Below are positions 32,754-41,910 of a stretch of 64,000 nucleotides of DNA, one piece after another. Position 1 is the first letter of the stretch; each line of letters opens with the position of its first letter. A model generated the notes under the pieces. That model did not search any database. It worked only from the letters and a program-made list of their open reading frames with translations, and was not told the origin of the DNA. The stretch is from NCBI GenBank assembly GCA_016708305.1, contig JADJGB010000001.1, positions 124,001 to 188,000 of the forward strand, read 5' to 3'. A program made the position numbers and the translations under genes. This stretch comes from Sphingobacteriales bacterium. GTDB taxonomy: Bacteria; Bacteroidota; Bacteroidia; Chitinophagales; Chitinophagaceae.

Positions 32754-33836
32754 AATTTAGTTCTTATTTCAAAATATATTTTGTATATTTGCTCATGGCT
32801 AATACAAAACGTAAGAACAAAGATGCTCAGGAAGAGACTCGCTTTCGGATAGTGGACTACTTAAAAAATAAACGGGGCACTCAAAAGCAGGCTGCCGAGA
32901 TATTTTCTGTATCAGAAAGGAGTGTAAATAAAACATGGAATAAATACAAAAAGAAGGCAAGCGTTCACTTTTGAATAAGAAGCGTGGCGTAAAAGGAGGC
33001 AAGAAGATAACCGGACAGCAGGCTGCCGAAGTTCGACGGTTGATAAAGGATAAGATGCCCGACCAGTTAAAACTGGCCTTTGGTTTATGGACACGTGCAG
33101 CCGTACAACAGCTTATCGAACAGAAATATGGCGTTGTATTAAGCGTGAAGCAGGTGGGTCGATATTTAAAAAGCTGGGGCTATACACCGCAAAAGCCTAT
33201 CCGCAAAGCATTTGAACAGAAACCCGAGCAGGTAAAGCAATGGTTGGAGAAGGAATACCCTGCCATAAAGAAGCGGGCAACTAAGGAGAAAGGAACGATT
33301 TATTTTGGAGATGAAACCGGTATGCGAAGCGACCATCAGGCAGGCCGAAGCTATTCGCCTAAAGGCAAAACCCCCGTGGTGAAATCAACAGGACAACGGT
33401 TTTCGCTCAATATGATTTCAGCTATCAGCAATAAAGGTCATTTACAGTTTATGCTGATAGAGAAGTTTAACGGTGATGTATTTATTGATTTTTTGCAACG
33501 AATGATTCGTTATAGTAAACAAAAGATATTCTATGTAACGGATGGTCATCCTGCACACAAAACAAAAAATTGCAGGCGTGGCTGGAGGAAAGCAAACATC
33601 GAATAGAGGTGTTTTTCATTCCGCCCTATAGCCCCGAGTTGAATGCGCAAGAATATTTGAATCAGGATGTAAAGACTAATGTTATCGGCAAAAAGCGCCC
33701 TATCAATAAAGCTGAAATGCGCGCCAACGTTGAAGGTTTTATGAATGAAAGAAAAAGCAATAAAAAGCAGGTGCAAAAATATTTCCATGCAGACCACGTC
33801 AGATACGCAGCATAGAAAATTAATACGAACTAAATT
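32754..33836 (+). mobile_element. IS630-type insertion sequence
   Basis: Inverted repeats AATTTAGTTCTTATT (32754-32768) and, in reverse complement, AATTTAGTTCGTATT (33822-33836) match at 14 of 15 positions and bracket an IS630-family transposase. Similarity extends weakly a few bases outward. The exact ends and the TA duplication expected of IS630 elements could not be fixed. A TATATTTG sequence at 32784-32791 just before the transposase start resembles the Bacteroidota -7 promoter box. The element lies between loci 2 and 3, 20 bases left of a LacI-type operator palindrome. Confidence 0.8.
32795..33815 (+). pseudogene. IS630-family transposase, frameshifted
   Basis: DDE transposase of the IS630/Tc1 type. 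Starting at 32795 (MANTKRKNKDAQEE) it has an N-terminal helix-turn-helix (GTQKQAAEIFSVSERSVNKTW) and a second DNA-binding domain (AAVQQLIEQKYGVVLSVKQVG, WGYTPQKPIRKAF). The catalytic residues are in IYFGDETGMRSD, YVTDGHPAHKTK and PPYSPELNAQEYLNQD. Two lesions break it, each one A short: near 32952 (KYKKEGKRSLLNKK when repaired) and near 33564 (KKLQAWLEESKHR when repaired). The stop is at 33813-33815. Repaired length is about 340 residues, normal for the family. Confidence 0.88.
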
Positions 33837-33856
33837 GGGTAACGATTAATACGATT

Positions 33857-33868
33857 GCAAACGTTTGC
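33857..33868. promoter_or_regulatory. LacI-family-type operator palindrome (copy 1)
   Basis: Perfect 12-bp palindrome GCAAACGTTTGC with the central CG typical of LacI/PurR-type operators. It lies 79 bases upstream of the DUF3826 gene that opens locus 3. An identical copy is at 45125-45136. No LacI-family regulator gene is in the window. Confidence 0.55.
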
Positions 33869-33946
33869 GTAAAATTATTTGTAAAAAGAACAATTGAAAT
33901 ATAGTTTTACAATCAATTTACAACACATTTAAGGAAAAAGCTTGCA

Positions 33947-34632
33947 ATGATTAGGAAAAGAAATATTAAATTCTTGTTGATTAGGCTTGCAGCATTCTTC
34001 GGCTTTATAAATTTCAATATTTATCTGGCTGCCCAGGCACCTTTGGACAGGGAATATAAGGCAGTAGCTGAAAACAGGGCGAACAAAATAGTGGTGAGGC
34101 TGGGAATTACCGATTCATCTGCCTTTTATAAAGTAAGAGATATTATTGCAGAGCAATATATTGATCTGAAAAATATTCATGAGAACAGAGATGCTCAAAT
34201 AAAGGCTATAAAAGAAACTAATGGTATTAGTAATCAGTCAAACCCTGAATCAAAAATACAGTTAGTTCAACAAAATGCTGATAATCAATTAGAAAAATTG
34301 CACAAAGCATATATGTCCAAACTTTCCCAACATTTATCGGCTGCCCAGGTAGAAAAAGTAAAAGACGGGATGACTTATGGTGTTTTACCCATTACCTATA
34401 AGGGTTATCTGGAGATGATTCCCCGCCTGAGCAAGGAGGAGAAAAATTCATTTATGATGCCCTGGTAGAGGCTAGGGAGCATGCGATGGATGCTGAACGT
34501 AGTGAAAAAAAACATGGCTGGTTTGGTAAGTATAAAGGTAGAATAAATAATTATCTGTCGGGTCGCGGCTATGATATGAATAAAGAAAGCAAAGAATGGC
34601 AGGAGCGCATAAAAAAGCAGGAAAAAAAATAA
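33947..34632 (+). CDS. DUF3826 secreted protein (frameshifted)
   Basis: Small secreted protein of the DUF3826 family, often seen in pectin utilisation loci, function not known to me. The signal peptide ends at IYLAAQAP. The body is helical: EYKAVAENRANKIVVRLGI, HENRDAQIKAIKE, KLHKAYMSKLSQHLSAAQVEKVKDGMT. The frame stops at 34468; adding one A in GAGGAGAAAAATTC near 34443 gives EEKKFIYDALVEAREHAMDA, then KKHGWFGKYKGRINNYLSG and a stop at 34630-34632. Repaired length is about 228 residues. It precedes SusC3 by 36 bases and follows the operator palindrome, so it is probably the first gene of the locus 3 operon. Confidence 0.8.
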
Positions 34633-34668
34633 ATTGACTATTATTAAAAATAAAAATTCTGAAATAGT

Positions 34669-37600
34669 ATGTTGTACAAGTACATTTTAAAAGCGGTAGC
34701 ATTATGGGTGGTATTGGCGTTGTTCAATACTACTGTTTATGCCCAAACAAAAACCGTTACCGGACGAGTGGTTGATGATTCCGCCAGCCAGCCACTTCAG
34801 GGAGTAACTATCCGTGTGAAGAATGGGCCACAATCTGCCCTTACCAATGCAGAAGGAAATTTTACCATAAATGTGCCCACCACCGGCGCAGTTTTGCAAT
34901 ATTCCTATGTAGGGTATGAATATGGCGAAATTCGTATTCCGGCTTTGGGAGATGTGAAAATAGTGATGAAGAAAATTGATGTAAAGTTGGATGAAGTGGT
35001 GGTGATCGGTTATGGTACGCAATCCAAAAGAGATATAACCGGTTCAGTAGCAACGGTGGACATGGAAAAGATTACTGATTTGCCGGTAAGTAGCTTAGCC
35101 GAGGCATTGAAAGGTCAGATACCCGGCTTAAATGTAACAGGTGGAAGCCAAAGACCTGGTGATAACGCAAGCCTTAGCATTCGTCAGCAATTTGGATGGA
35201 GCAAGGACGGTAGTAGCTCATTGCCACTTATTGTAATTGATGATGTTATTCAGTTAGACCCCAACACAGGGCTGCCTACCATGGATCAGTTTAATGCACT
35301 GGATCCAAGTGAAGTAGAAAGTATTACCGTGCTTCGCGATGCCAGCGCAGCTATTTATGGGTCTCGCGCATCGCAGGGCGCCATTATTGTAAAGACCAAA
35401 AAAGGAAGGATAGGCGCTCCTAAAATCTCTTATTCAGGGAAGTTTGAGTTTAATAATGCCATCAGTTTTGGAAAAACCATGAGCGCTTATGAGCATGGTA
35501 TATTTGCCAACCGCTTTGGTCGTGCTTCAGGATGGTCTAGCGAATCTTATTTTGATGATAATGAATTACAGGCGATGAAGTCCCTTAACTATGACTGGCT
35601 GAAAGAAGCTTGGAAACCGGGAGGCGCTATGCAACATGCATTAAATGTAAATGGCGGATCTGATAGAGCCACCTATTTTGCCGGAGCTTCTTATTTTACA
35701 CAAAAACCAAATCTGGGCAGTCAGGATTACAACAAATGGTCTTTTAGAACAGGCGTGGATGTAAAGGTGGTAAACAATCTGAAGCTTTCGGCAACTGTAA
35801 GTGCCAATAGTTCTAAGGTAGAAAAGTCGTTTACAAAAATTAGCATTAACGATGGCGCTTATGCCTCTGGTTCGGAGCAAACAGACTATGTGGTATTAGC
35901 GCATATGCCAAAATATGTTCCCTGGCAATACACAGTAAACGGTGTTACTGAATATCTTTCTCCAGCATTGGGGCCTCACCGTGTGCAAACAACACCGGTT
36001 GGCCAAAACAACATTGCCGGATGGAATTATTTTGGTTTGTTGAATAATGGTTCATTTACCTCAAGCGACGATCATTCTTTTAATTCCAACTTTAGCTTAC
36101 AATACGATGTGCCTTTTATAAAGGGATTGTCATTAAAGGCATCGTATGGTATTAGTTATTCTACAGATAATAATGAACAGGCCATGCTGGGATTACGCCT
36201 GGCAGCAGCGACCAATACAAACAGATTAGGTTTTCATTTGTATTCTGATTCTTCTACCTGGTTTGTTGGTAATAATGACAGTCGCTCAACTGTCCGTTAT
36301 GCAGATGATATTGGAAAGGTGCAACAATCTAACTTTTTCATCAACTATAATAATGAGTTTGGAAAGCACAATATAGCCGCAATGGCATCTGTAGAAAAAG
36401 GCCAGCAGGATTACCAAAAAAAATTCGTTATTTATGATAAACCTATCATGGGCGCATATAATGGTTCATCACCTTCGGCCGGTACTTTAAATCCATCAAA
36501 TACATATGTTTATAAAACCGAAGGAGGTACACTGGCATATTTAGGAAGAGCAAGTTATGATTACGATGGCAAATATCTTCTTCAATTCCTGTTTCGTGCA
36601 GATGCTTCTACAAAATTTTCTCCTCAAAACTATTGGGGATTCTTCCCAAGCCTATCTGCAGGTTGGGTGGTGTCTCGAGAAGAATGGTTTAAGAAGAATG
36701 TAGATTGGATTAATTTCCTAAAACTTCGTGCTTCTATTGGTAAAACCGGAAATGACAACCTGAAGCCCTGGCGCTGGACTCAGACCTATGGTTATGCTGC
36801 CGATAAGGGGCTAGGCTTTGGAAATTTGAACGGAGGGTTACTTCTCTCAGGATTAACTCCTGATGCCACACCAAATCCAAATGTAACCTGGGACCAGTCT
36901 ATCAAAAAGAACTTTGGTATAGACGTTAATTTTCTTAATAATCGCCTTTCTTTATCTTATGACAGGTATTGGGATCATATTACCAATATGTTGATGACAA
37001 TGGCAGGTCAGGTAGGCGTACCAATTTCAGTAGGTGGAGCCTTTGGAGAGCAAAACTATGGCGAAATTAAAACCTGGGGCTCAGAGTTAAGCGCTACCTG
37101 GAAAGACAGAAAAGGAGATTTTGGATATAGTATTGGCGTGAACTTTGGAACCAGTGATAATAAAGTAATCAAATATCTGCCAGTTGCTTTTGATTATCCA
37201 TCAAAAAACCAGCGTCAGGAAGGGTACTCAACCATTTTCCCAGCCTGGGGATTCCTGGTTTGGAGAGGCAATGAGGCAGGTGATGGATTATTGCGTACCG
37301 ATGCCGATGTGGATGCCTATTGGAATTATCTGACAAATCTGGCTTCAGCATCAGGAACAACACCTTCTTATCTGGACATAACTACAAAAGCTGGTATCAA
37401 GAAAGGTATGATGGCTTATCAGGATTTAGGAGGCGCTTTAGACCCTGTCAACAAAACAATTGCAGGACCAAATGGTCAGATAAAAACAGATGGTCAGGAT
37501 TATGCACAATTGGTGAAGAAAAACAGAACGTATGGTTTTGTGGCTAATATCGGCTTTTCCTGGAAATCCCTGACTTTGCAAACTCAAATTTCTACCTCAT

Positions 37601-38001
37601 GGGGCGGATATAATAGTATTGATTATGTAAAACAGGGAACCAGCTCAGGACAAATCTTGTGGTCTCATGAATCTTATCTGAACAATATGTATGATACCCT
37701 GGATAATGTAAATGGTAAATGGCCTAACTTAGGATATTATTCTCAAAATTCAGCTAATTCAGATTTCTGGCAAATTTCTTCTTTCAGAAGTTATGTGAGG
37801 AGTTTAGTGATTGGATATACTTTACCAAAGAATATTTCTTCTATGTTAAGAATGGATGCACTCCGCATAAATGTGGCAGGATTTAATCTTTGGGATTTCT
37901 ACAATCCATATCCAGATAAATATCGCAATATGTATGATGATCCTAAGGTGGCCTATCCAACACTGCGAACCTGGTCTGTGGGGATAAATGCAACCTTCTA
38001 A
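34669..38001 (+). CDS. SusC-like TonB-dependent outer-membrane transporter 3
   Basis: Intact 1110-residue SusC. It has a signal peptide (NTTVYAQTK), a carboxypeptidase-regulatory-like domain (TVTGRVVDDSASQPLQGVTI), the TonB-box region KLDEVVVIGYGTQSKRDITG near residue 107, a plug (LKGQIPGLNVTGG, VLRDASAAIYGSRASQGAI) and a barrel that ends YPTLRTWSVGINATF with the terminal Phe needed for outer-membrane assembly. It should form an import complex with SusD3, 35 bases downstream. The following genes point to pectin fragments as cargo. It is the only SusC of the three without any lesion. Confidence 0.96.
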   Translation: MLYKYILKAVALWVVLALFNTTVYAQTKTVTGRVVDDSASQPLQGVTIRVKNGPQSALTNAEGNFTINVPTTGAVLQYSYVGYEYGEIRIPALGDVKIVMKKIDVKLDEVVVIGYGTQSKRDITGSVATVDMEKITDLPVSSLAEALKGQIPGLNVTGGSQRPGDNASLSIRQQFGWSKDGSSSLPLIVIDDVIQLDPNTGLPTMDQFNALDPSEVESITVLRDASAAIYGSRASQGAIIVKTKKGRIGAPKISYSGKFEFNNAISFGKTMSAYEHGIFANRFGRASGWSSESYFDDNELQAMKSLNYDWLKEAWKPGGAMQHALNVNGGSDRATYFAGASYFTQKPNLGSQDYNKWSFRTGVDVKVVNNLKLSATVSANSSKVEKSFTKISINDGAYASGSEQTDYVVLAHMPKYVPWQYTVNGVTEYLSPALGPHRVQTTPVGQNNIAGWNYFGLLNNGSFTSSDDHSFNSNFSLQYDVPFIKGLSLKASYGISYSTDNNEQAMLGLRLAAATNTNRLGFHLYSDSSTWFVGNNDSRSTVRYADDIGKVQQSNFFINYNNEFGKHNIAAMASVEKGQQDYQKKFVIYDKPIMGAYNGSSPSAGTLNPSNTYVYKTEGGTLAYLGRASYDYDGKYLLQFLFRADASTKFSPQNYWGFFPSLSAGWVVSREEWFKKNVDWINFLKLRASIGKTGNDNLKPWRWTQTYGYAADKGLGFGNLNGGLLLSGLTPDATPNPNVTWDQSIKKNFGIDVNFLNNRLSLSYDRYWDHITNMLMTMAGQVGVPISVGGAFGEQNYGEIKTWGSELSATWKDRKGDFGYSIGVNFGTSDNKVIKYLPVAFDYPSKNQRQEGYSTIFPAWGFLVWRGNEAGDGLLRTDADVDAYWNYLTNLASASGTTPSYLDITTKAGIKKGMMAYQDLGGALDPVNKTIAGPNGQIKTDGQDYAQLVKKNRTYGFVANIGFSWKSLTLQTQISTSWGGYNSIDYVKQGTSSGQILWSHESYLNNMYDTLDNVNGKWPNLGYYSQNSANSDFWQISSFRSYVRSLVIGYTLPKNISSMLRMDALRINVAGFNLWDFYNPYPDKYRNMYDDPKVAYPTLRTWSVGINATF

Positions 38002-38036
38002 TTTCCATAATTAATTAAAGATTTAATTCTATAAAT

Positions 38037-40013
38037 ATGAAAAAGATAAAAATATTTAGCCTACTGATTTTAATAGCTTTTGCATGGGTTGGATGCAGAC
38101 AGAAGTTTTTGGAAGACATGAAAAGCTTTGATAAATACGATGAAAGCATTTTCGCTAATGATGTTCTTACCGGTTGGTACATCGATCGTCTTTATTATGA
38201 TTATTTCTCAGGATTTAAATCACCAATTGCATCAGTTGCAGGTTTGTACAATGATACCAGAACCCGATCTACAGAAGAAATCGGCGGTACCGTAACAGAC
38301 TGGATCAACTCACAAAAAACCCTGATAGATGCCAGCCAGGCAGATGGTTATTATGGCACAGCCCTTGCTGCTAACGCCAGTAATACTCCTTACACCCGAA
38401 TCAGAACAGCTAATTTTCTTTTGGAAAAAATTGCAGAAAAAGGACAATCACTGACTCCTGAGTTTAAAAAAGGAGCAAGAGGTCAGATGTTTTTCCTGAG
38501 GGCTTTACAATATTTTGATTTGGTACGTGTTTATGGAGGCGTACCTATCGTTACCAAAGTACAAAATGCCAGCCCAAACGACCCGTCCATTCAACTGCCC
38601 AGAGCAAAAACTTCGGAAGTAATTGCTCAAATATCAGCAGATTTTGATTCTGCAGCAGCGCTTTTGCCTGCCACTTGGCCAGCAGGAGATTATGGCCGTT
38701 TTACCAGCGCCGCAGCACTGGCAATGAAGAGCAGGGTGTTACTCACTTATGCCAGTCCTTTATTTAATGCAGATTGGGATAATTCTGGAAATGATCGTTG
38801 GCAAAAGGCTTTAGATGCCGGTCTGGCAGCTGAGTCTGCTTTAACTTCTGCAGGATATGCGCTCTACGGTTCAAGCGCTAAAGACTGGGCAGAAATGTGG
38901 TATAAGAATGATAACTCTTTCAATAAAGAAGCCATCATGGTACAACTGATGTCGAATGCTGCATTAGCCTCTGGAATCAATAGTAACGGTTGGGAAAGAA
39001 GTATTCGGGTTACCAAACAAACAGGTGCCGGAGGTATTTCAGCTCCCAAAGAGATGGTTGATTTGTTTCCATTGGCTAATGGCACCAGACCAACTGAAGC
39101 AAATGGTTATGATTCGGCTCACTTTTTCCTGAACAGAGATCCGCGTTTTTATCGCACATTTGCTTTTTCTGGTACGAAATGGCCCACCAAAGAAACTCCT
39201 ACTGAAGTGATATGGTTATATAGATGGGCTTACACGGGCAATAAAACAGCTTATAGTGATGGAAATACAGTAAGTAGCCCCGTAATGGTTCGAAAAATGA
39301 CAAACCCTAATGGGGCAAGTACAGTTGCGGGACTTGCCTTTTCGGGTACAGATATTTTTGAGTATAGATATGCCGAATTATTGTTGAACATTGCCGAATG
39401 TTATGCTGCCAAAGGCGATATTGGAAATGCAGTTAACTATCTTGGCAAGATACGTGCAAGAGTAGGAATTCCTGCTGCAAATAATTATGGAATTGGTTCA
39501 TTATCATCAAAATATGCCGCATTGGAAGCTTGTTTGTATGAGCGCAGAGTGGAGTTGGCTTACGAAGGCAAACGTTTTTGGGATGCACAACGTTGGATGC
39601 TATACAATGATGATGTTTCTGCCGGAAATAATACTTGTGCCAAATTGGGAATAGACCCAATTAACGGCACAGCGCGCACCGGAAGATTATGGCAATACAA
39701 AACTGTTGCACCCAATGCCAATGATCCGCTTACGGCTGCCCGTGGTTCTATATCAATTGATCCTGATGCAGCAGATTTTAATACTCAGTTGAATAACTTA
39801 AAAACGTTTTTTGATAACAACATTACTGTAATTAGCACAGACCAACCAATGGATAAAGATGGTTCTGCCAAACCGGTATTTATTCTGTTTAGACAAAACT
39901 ATTATATCTCCGGACTGAATACCACGGCATTATCGCTTAATCCCTGGCTACAGCAAACCATAGGTTGGAACGACTACAGCAATGCTCAGGGTACTTATGA
40001 TTATAAGCAATAA
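38037..40013 (+). CDS. SusD-like nutrient-uptake lipoprotein 3
   Basis: Intact 658-residue surface lipoprotein, partner of SusC3. The lipobox Cys is residue 20 (FAWVGCRQKFLEDM). SusD core motifs: ANFLLEKIAEKGQSL, KGARGQMFFLRALQYFDLVRVYGGVPIVT, ALAMKSRVLLTYASPLFN, YAELLLNIAECYAAKGDIG, YLGKIRARVGIPA and ERRVELAYEGKRFWDAQRW. The end, LNPWLQQTIGWNDY, is the usual SusD C-terminus. A long hairpin follows, so SusC3/D3 may be expressed at a higher level than the enzymes after it. Confidence 0.95.
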   Translation: MKKIKIFSLLILIAFAWVGCRQKFLEDMKSFDKYDESIFANDVLTGWYIDRLYYDYFSGFKSPIASVAGLYNDTRTRSTEEIGGTVTDWINSQKTLIDASQADGYYGTALAANASNTPYTRIRTANFLLEKIAEKGQSLTPEFKKGARGQMFFLRALQYFDLVRVYGGVPIVTKVQNASPNDPSIQLPRAKTSEVIAQISADFDSAAALLPATWPAGDYGRFTSAAALAMKSRVLLTYASPLFNADWDNSGNDRWQKALDAGLAAESALTSAGYALYGSSAKDWAEMWYKNDNSFNKEAIMVQLMSNAALASGINSNGWERSIRVTKQTGAGGISAPKEMVDLFPLANGTRPTEANGYDSAHFFLNRDPRFYRTFAFSGTKWPTKETPTEVIWLYRWAYTGNKTAYSDGNTVSSPVMVRKMTNPNGASTVAGLAFSGTDIFEYRYAELLLNIAECYAAKGDIGNAVNYLGKIRARVGIPAANNYGIGSLSSKYAALEACLYERRVELAYEGKRFWDAQRWMLYNDDVSAGNNTCAKLGIDPINGTARTGRLWQYKTVAPNANDPLTAARGSISIDPDAADFNTQLNNLKTFFDNNITVISTDQPMDKDGSAKPVFILFRQNYYISGLNTTALSLNPWLQQTIGWNDYSNAQGTYDYKQ

Positions 40014-40062
40014 GTAAATCATATTTCAAGGTTCATTTCTGAAAAAATTTAGAGGTAGAACC

Positions 40063-40127
40063 ACAAACCAGCGCTGCAATTATTCTTTTTTTAATAACAA
40101 AAAAGAGAATTACAGCGCCGGTTTTGT
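40063..40127 (+). terminator. Long hairpin after SusD3 (terminator or attenuator)
   Basis: A long imperfect inverted repeat: ACAAACC..GCGCTG..AATT at 40063-40080 pairs with AATT..CAGCGC..GGTTTTGT at 40109-40127, with a T-run in the left arm and an A-run in the right arm around the loop. No strong T-tail follows, so it may act as RNA-stabilising or attenuating structure between SusD3 and the pectate lyase rather than as a full terminator. Confidence 0.6.
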
Positions 40128-40240
40128 AGAAATTCTTTCAAAGGATGTTAATTACTAAGATTTGACATTGATTTTTTAATTACCTTTTGAAGCAGTATCT
40201 TAAAAATTGATTCTTGCTCAAAAAACAAACATTTTAGAGA

Positions 40241-41887
40241 ATGTATCAAAAACTCATTCTTCTTGCTTTAATCTCACTTGTGTCTTTTGCAGGTCTTAAA
40301 GCACAATACCCCCAAGTTTCTAAGGAAGATCAGGAAAGGGCCAAGAAATTAATTGATGATGCGGAAAGACATTCCGATTCGATGTGGGCAATCTCCTATC
40401 CAATTATAAAAATGGAGGCTACTGAAGGCCGACCTTATATTCCATGGGCTTCGAGGTACGACGAACTTCCTCATGCTTCGATTCCTGCTTTTCCCGGCGC
40501 TGAGGGGGGAGGAAAATATGTGCTGGGTGGTCGTGGCGGAAGAGTGTTGGTGGTTGCAAATTTGAATGATGACGGACCGGGAAGTTTTCGCTGGGCTTGC
40601 GAGCAGGGTGGTGCAAGAATTGTAGTATTCAACGTAGCCGGAATTATTAGGCTTAAATCACCTGTAATCATCAGAGCGCCATATATTACCATCGCGGGCC
40701 AATCTGCACCGGGAGATGGCGTATGCCTTGCCGGCGAAACTGTTTGGGTAAATACACATGATGTCATTATCCGTTATATGCGTTTTAGGCGTGGCGAAAC
40801 CTGGGTAGGACGAAGAGATGACGCTATCGGTGGTAATCCGGTAGGAAATATCATCATTGACCACGTGTCTGCAAGTTGGGGCCTGGATGAAAATATGAGT
40901 ATGTATCGTCACATATATAATGATAGTACCGGTAAAATAGAAGATAAGTTTGGAACAGTGAATATCACCATTCAAAATTCTATTTTTTCAGAAGCGCTGG
41001 ATTCCTGGAATCATGCTTTTGGAAGTACGCTGGGTGGCGAAAATTGTTCTTTTATGCGTAACCTCTGGGCCGATAATACAGGTCGCAATCCGTCAATAGG
41101 CTGGAATGGTGTTTTTAATTTTGTAAACAATGTCGTTTTCAATTGGGTACACCGGAGTATTGATGGCGGTGATTATCGCGCCCAATACAATATAATCAAC
41201 AATTATTTTAAACCGGGGCCGGCTACCCCTAAAGACCAAAATGTGGGCCATCGTATTTTGAAACCGGAAAGTGGCCGTAGTAGGTTGTCTTATAAGGTTT
41301 ATGGTCGTGCTTATGTAAACGGCAATATCATGGAAGGCTATCCGGAAATTACCAAAAATAACTGGAATGGAGGTGTGCAGATTGAAAACGAACCGAATGC
41401 AGGAGAATATACTGCATATATGAAACAAAATAAACCGCTGATTATGCCGCAGCTTACTATTCTACCTGCGGAACGGGCTAAAGAATATGTACTGACCAAT
41501 GTGGGCGCTACTTTGCCAAGGCGGGATGCAGTGGATGCCCGCATTGTAAAGCAAGCGGAAACCGGCAAAATTGACAATAAACCAATCTGCCCATTGCCTG
41601 AAACCCAGTTTCAACACAGAAGGCTTCCGATTGATTCCTATAAAATAGGTATTATTACAGACCCTTGTCAGGCTGGCGGGTATCCTGAATATAAAGGAAC
41701 TCCCTACAAAGACACTGACAATGATGGAATCCCTGATGATTGGGAAAGAAAAAACGGATTAAACCCTAAATATCCGTCAGATGCTTCAAAAATTGCAAAA
41801 AACGGTTACAGTAATATCGAAAATTATTTAAACAGTCTGGTGCATATTAATGCTGTACGACCGGAAAAAGGTATTGAAAAGTATTAA
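40241..41887 (+). CDS. PL1-family pectate lyase, secreted
   Basis: Beta-elimination lyase predicted to cut homogalacturonan outside the cytoplasm, giving 4,5-unsaturated ends. The intact 548-residue frame has a signal peptide (LVSFAGLKAQYP). The right-handed beta-helix begins with the PL1 signature AFPGAEGGGKYVLGGRGG, then DDGPGSFRWACEQGGARIVVF, ITIAGQSAPGDG, the Ca-site region IIDHVSASWGLDENMS and NPSIGWNGVFNFVNNV. A C-terminal calcium-loop segment, DTDNDGIPDDWERKNGLNP (about residues 485-505), resembles thrombospondin-type-3/dockerin-like loops attached to many secreted pectinases. It is the first enzyme after SusCD3. The family is clear; the preference for methylated or free pectate is not visible. 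Confidence 0.9.
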   Translation: MYQKLILLALISLVSFAGLKAQYPQVSKEDQERAKKLIDDAERHSDSMWAISYPIIKMEATEGRPYIPWASRYDELPHASIPAFPGAEGGGKYVLGGRGGRVLVVANLNDDGPGSFRWACEQGGARIVVFNVAGIIRLKSPVIIRAPYITIAGQSAPGDGVCLAGETVWVNTHDVIIRYMRFRRGETWVGRRDDAIGGNPVGNIIIDHVSASWGLDENMSMYRHIYNDSTGKIEDKFGTVNITIQNSIFSEALDSWNHAFGSTLGGENCSFMRNLWADNTGRNPSIGWNGVFNFVNNVVFNWVHRSIDGGDYRAQYNIINNYFKPGPATPKDQNVGHRILKPESGRSRLSYKVYGRAYVNGNIMEGYPEITKNNWNGGVQIENEPNAGEYTAYMKQNKPLIMPQLTILPAERAKEYVLTNVGATLPRRDAVDARIVKQAETGKIDNKPICPLPETQFQHRRLPIDSYKIGIITDPCQAGGYPEYKGTPYKDTDNDGIPDDWERKNGLNPKYPSDASKIAKNGYSNIENYLNSLVHINAVRPEKGIEKY

Positions 41888-41910
41888 TTTTAATTTTTAA
41901 ACCGGCAATT

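Noticed and set aside
32741..32754. TA target duplication of the IS630-type element
   Set aside because: Several TA dinucleotides are present but no placement gives matching TA at both ends next to the inverted repeats, so the ends were left approximate.
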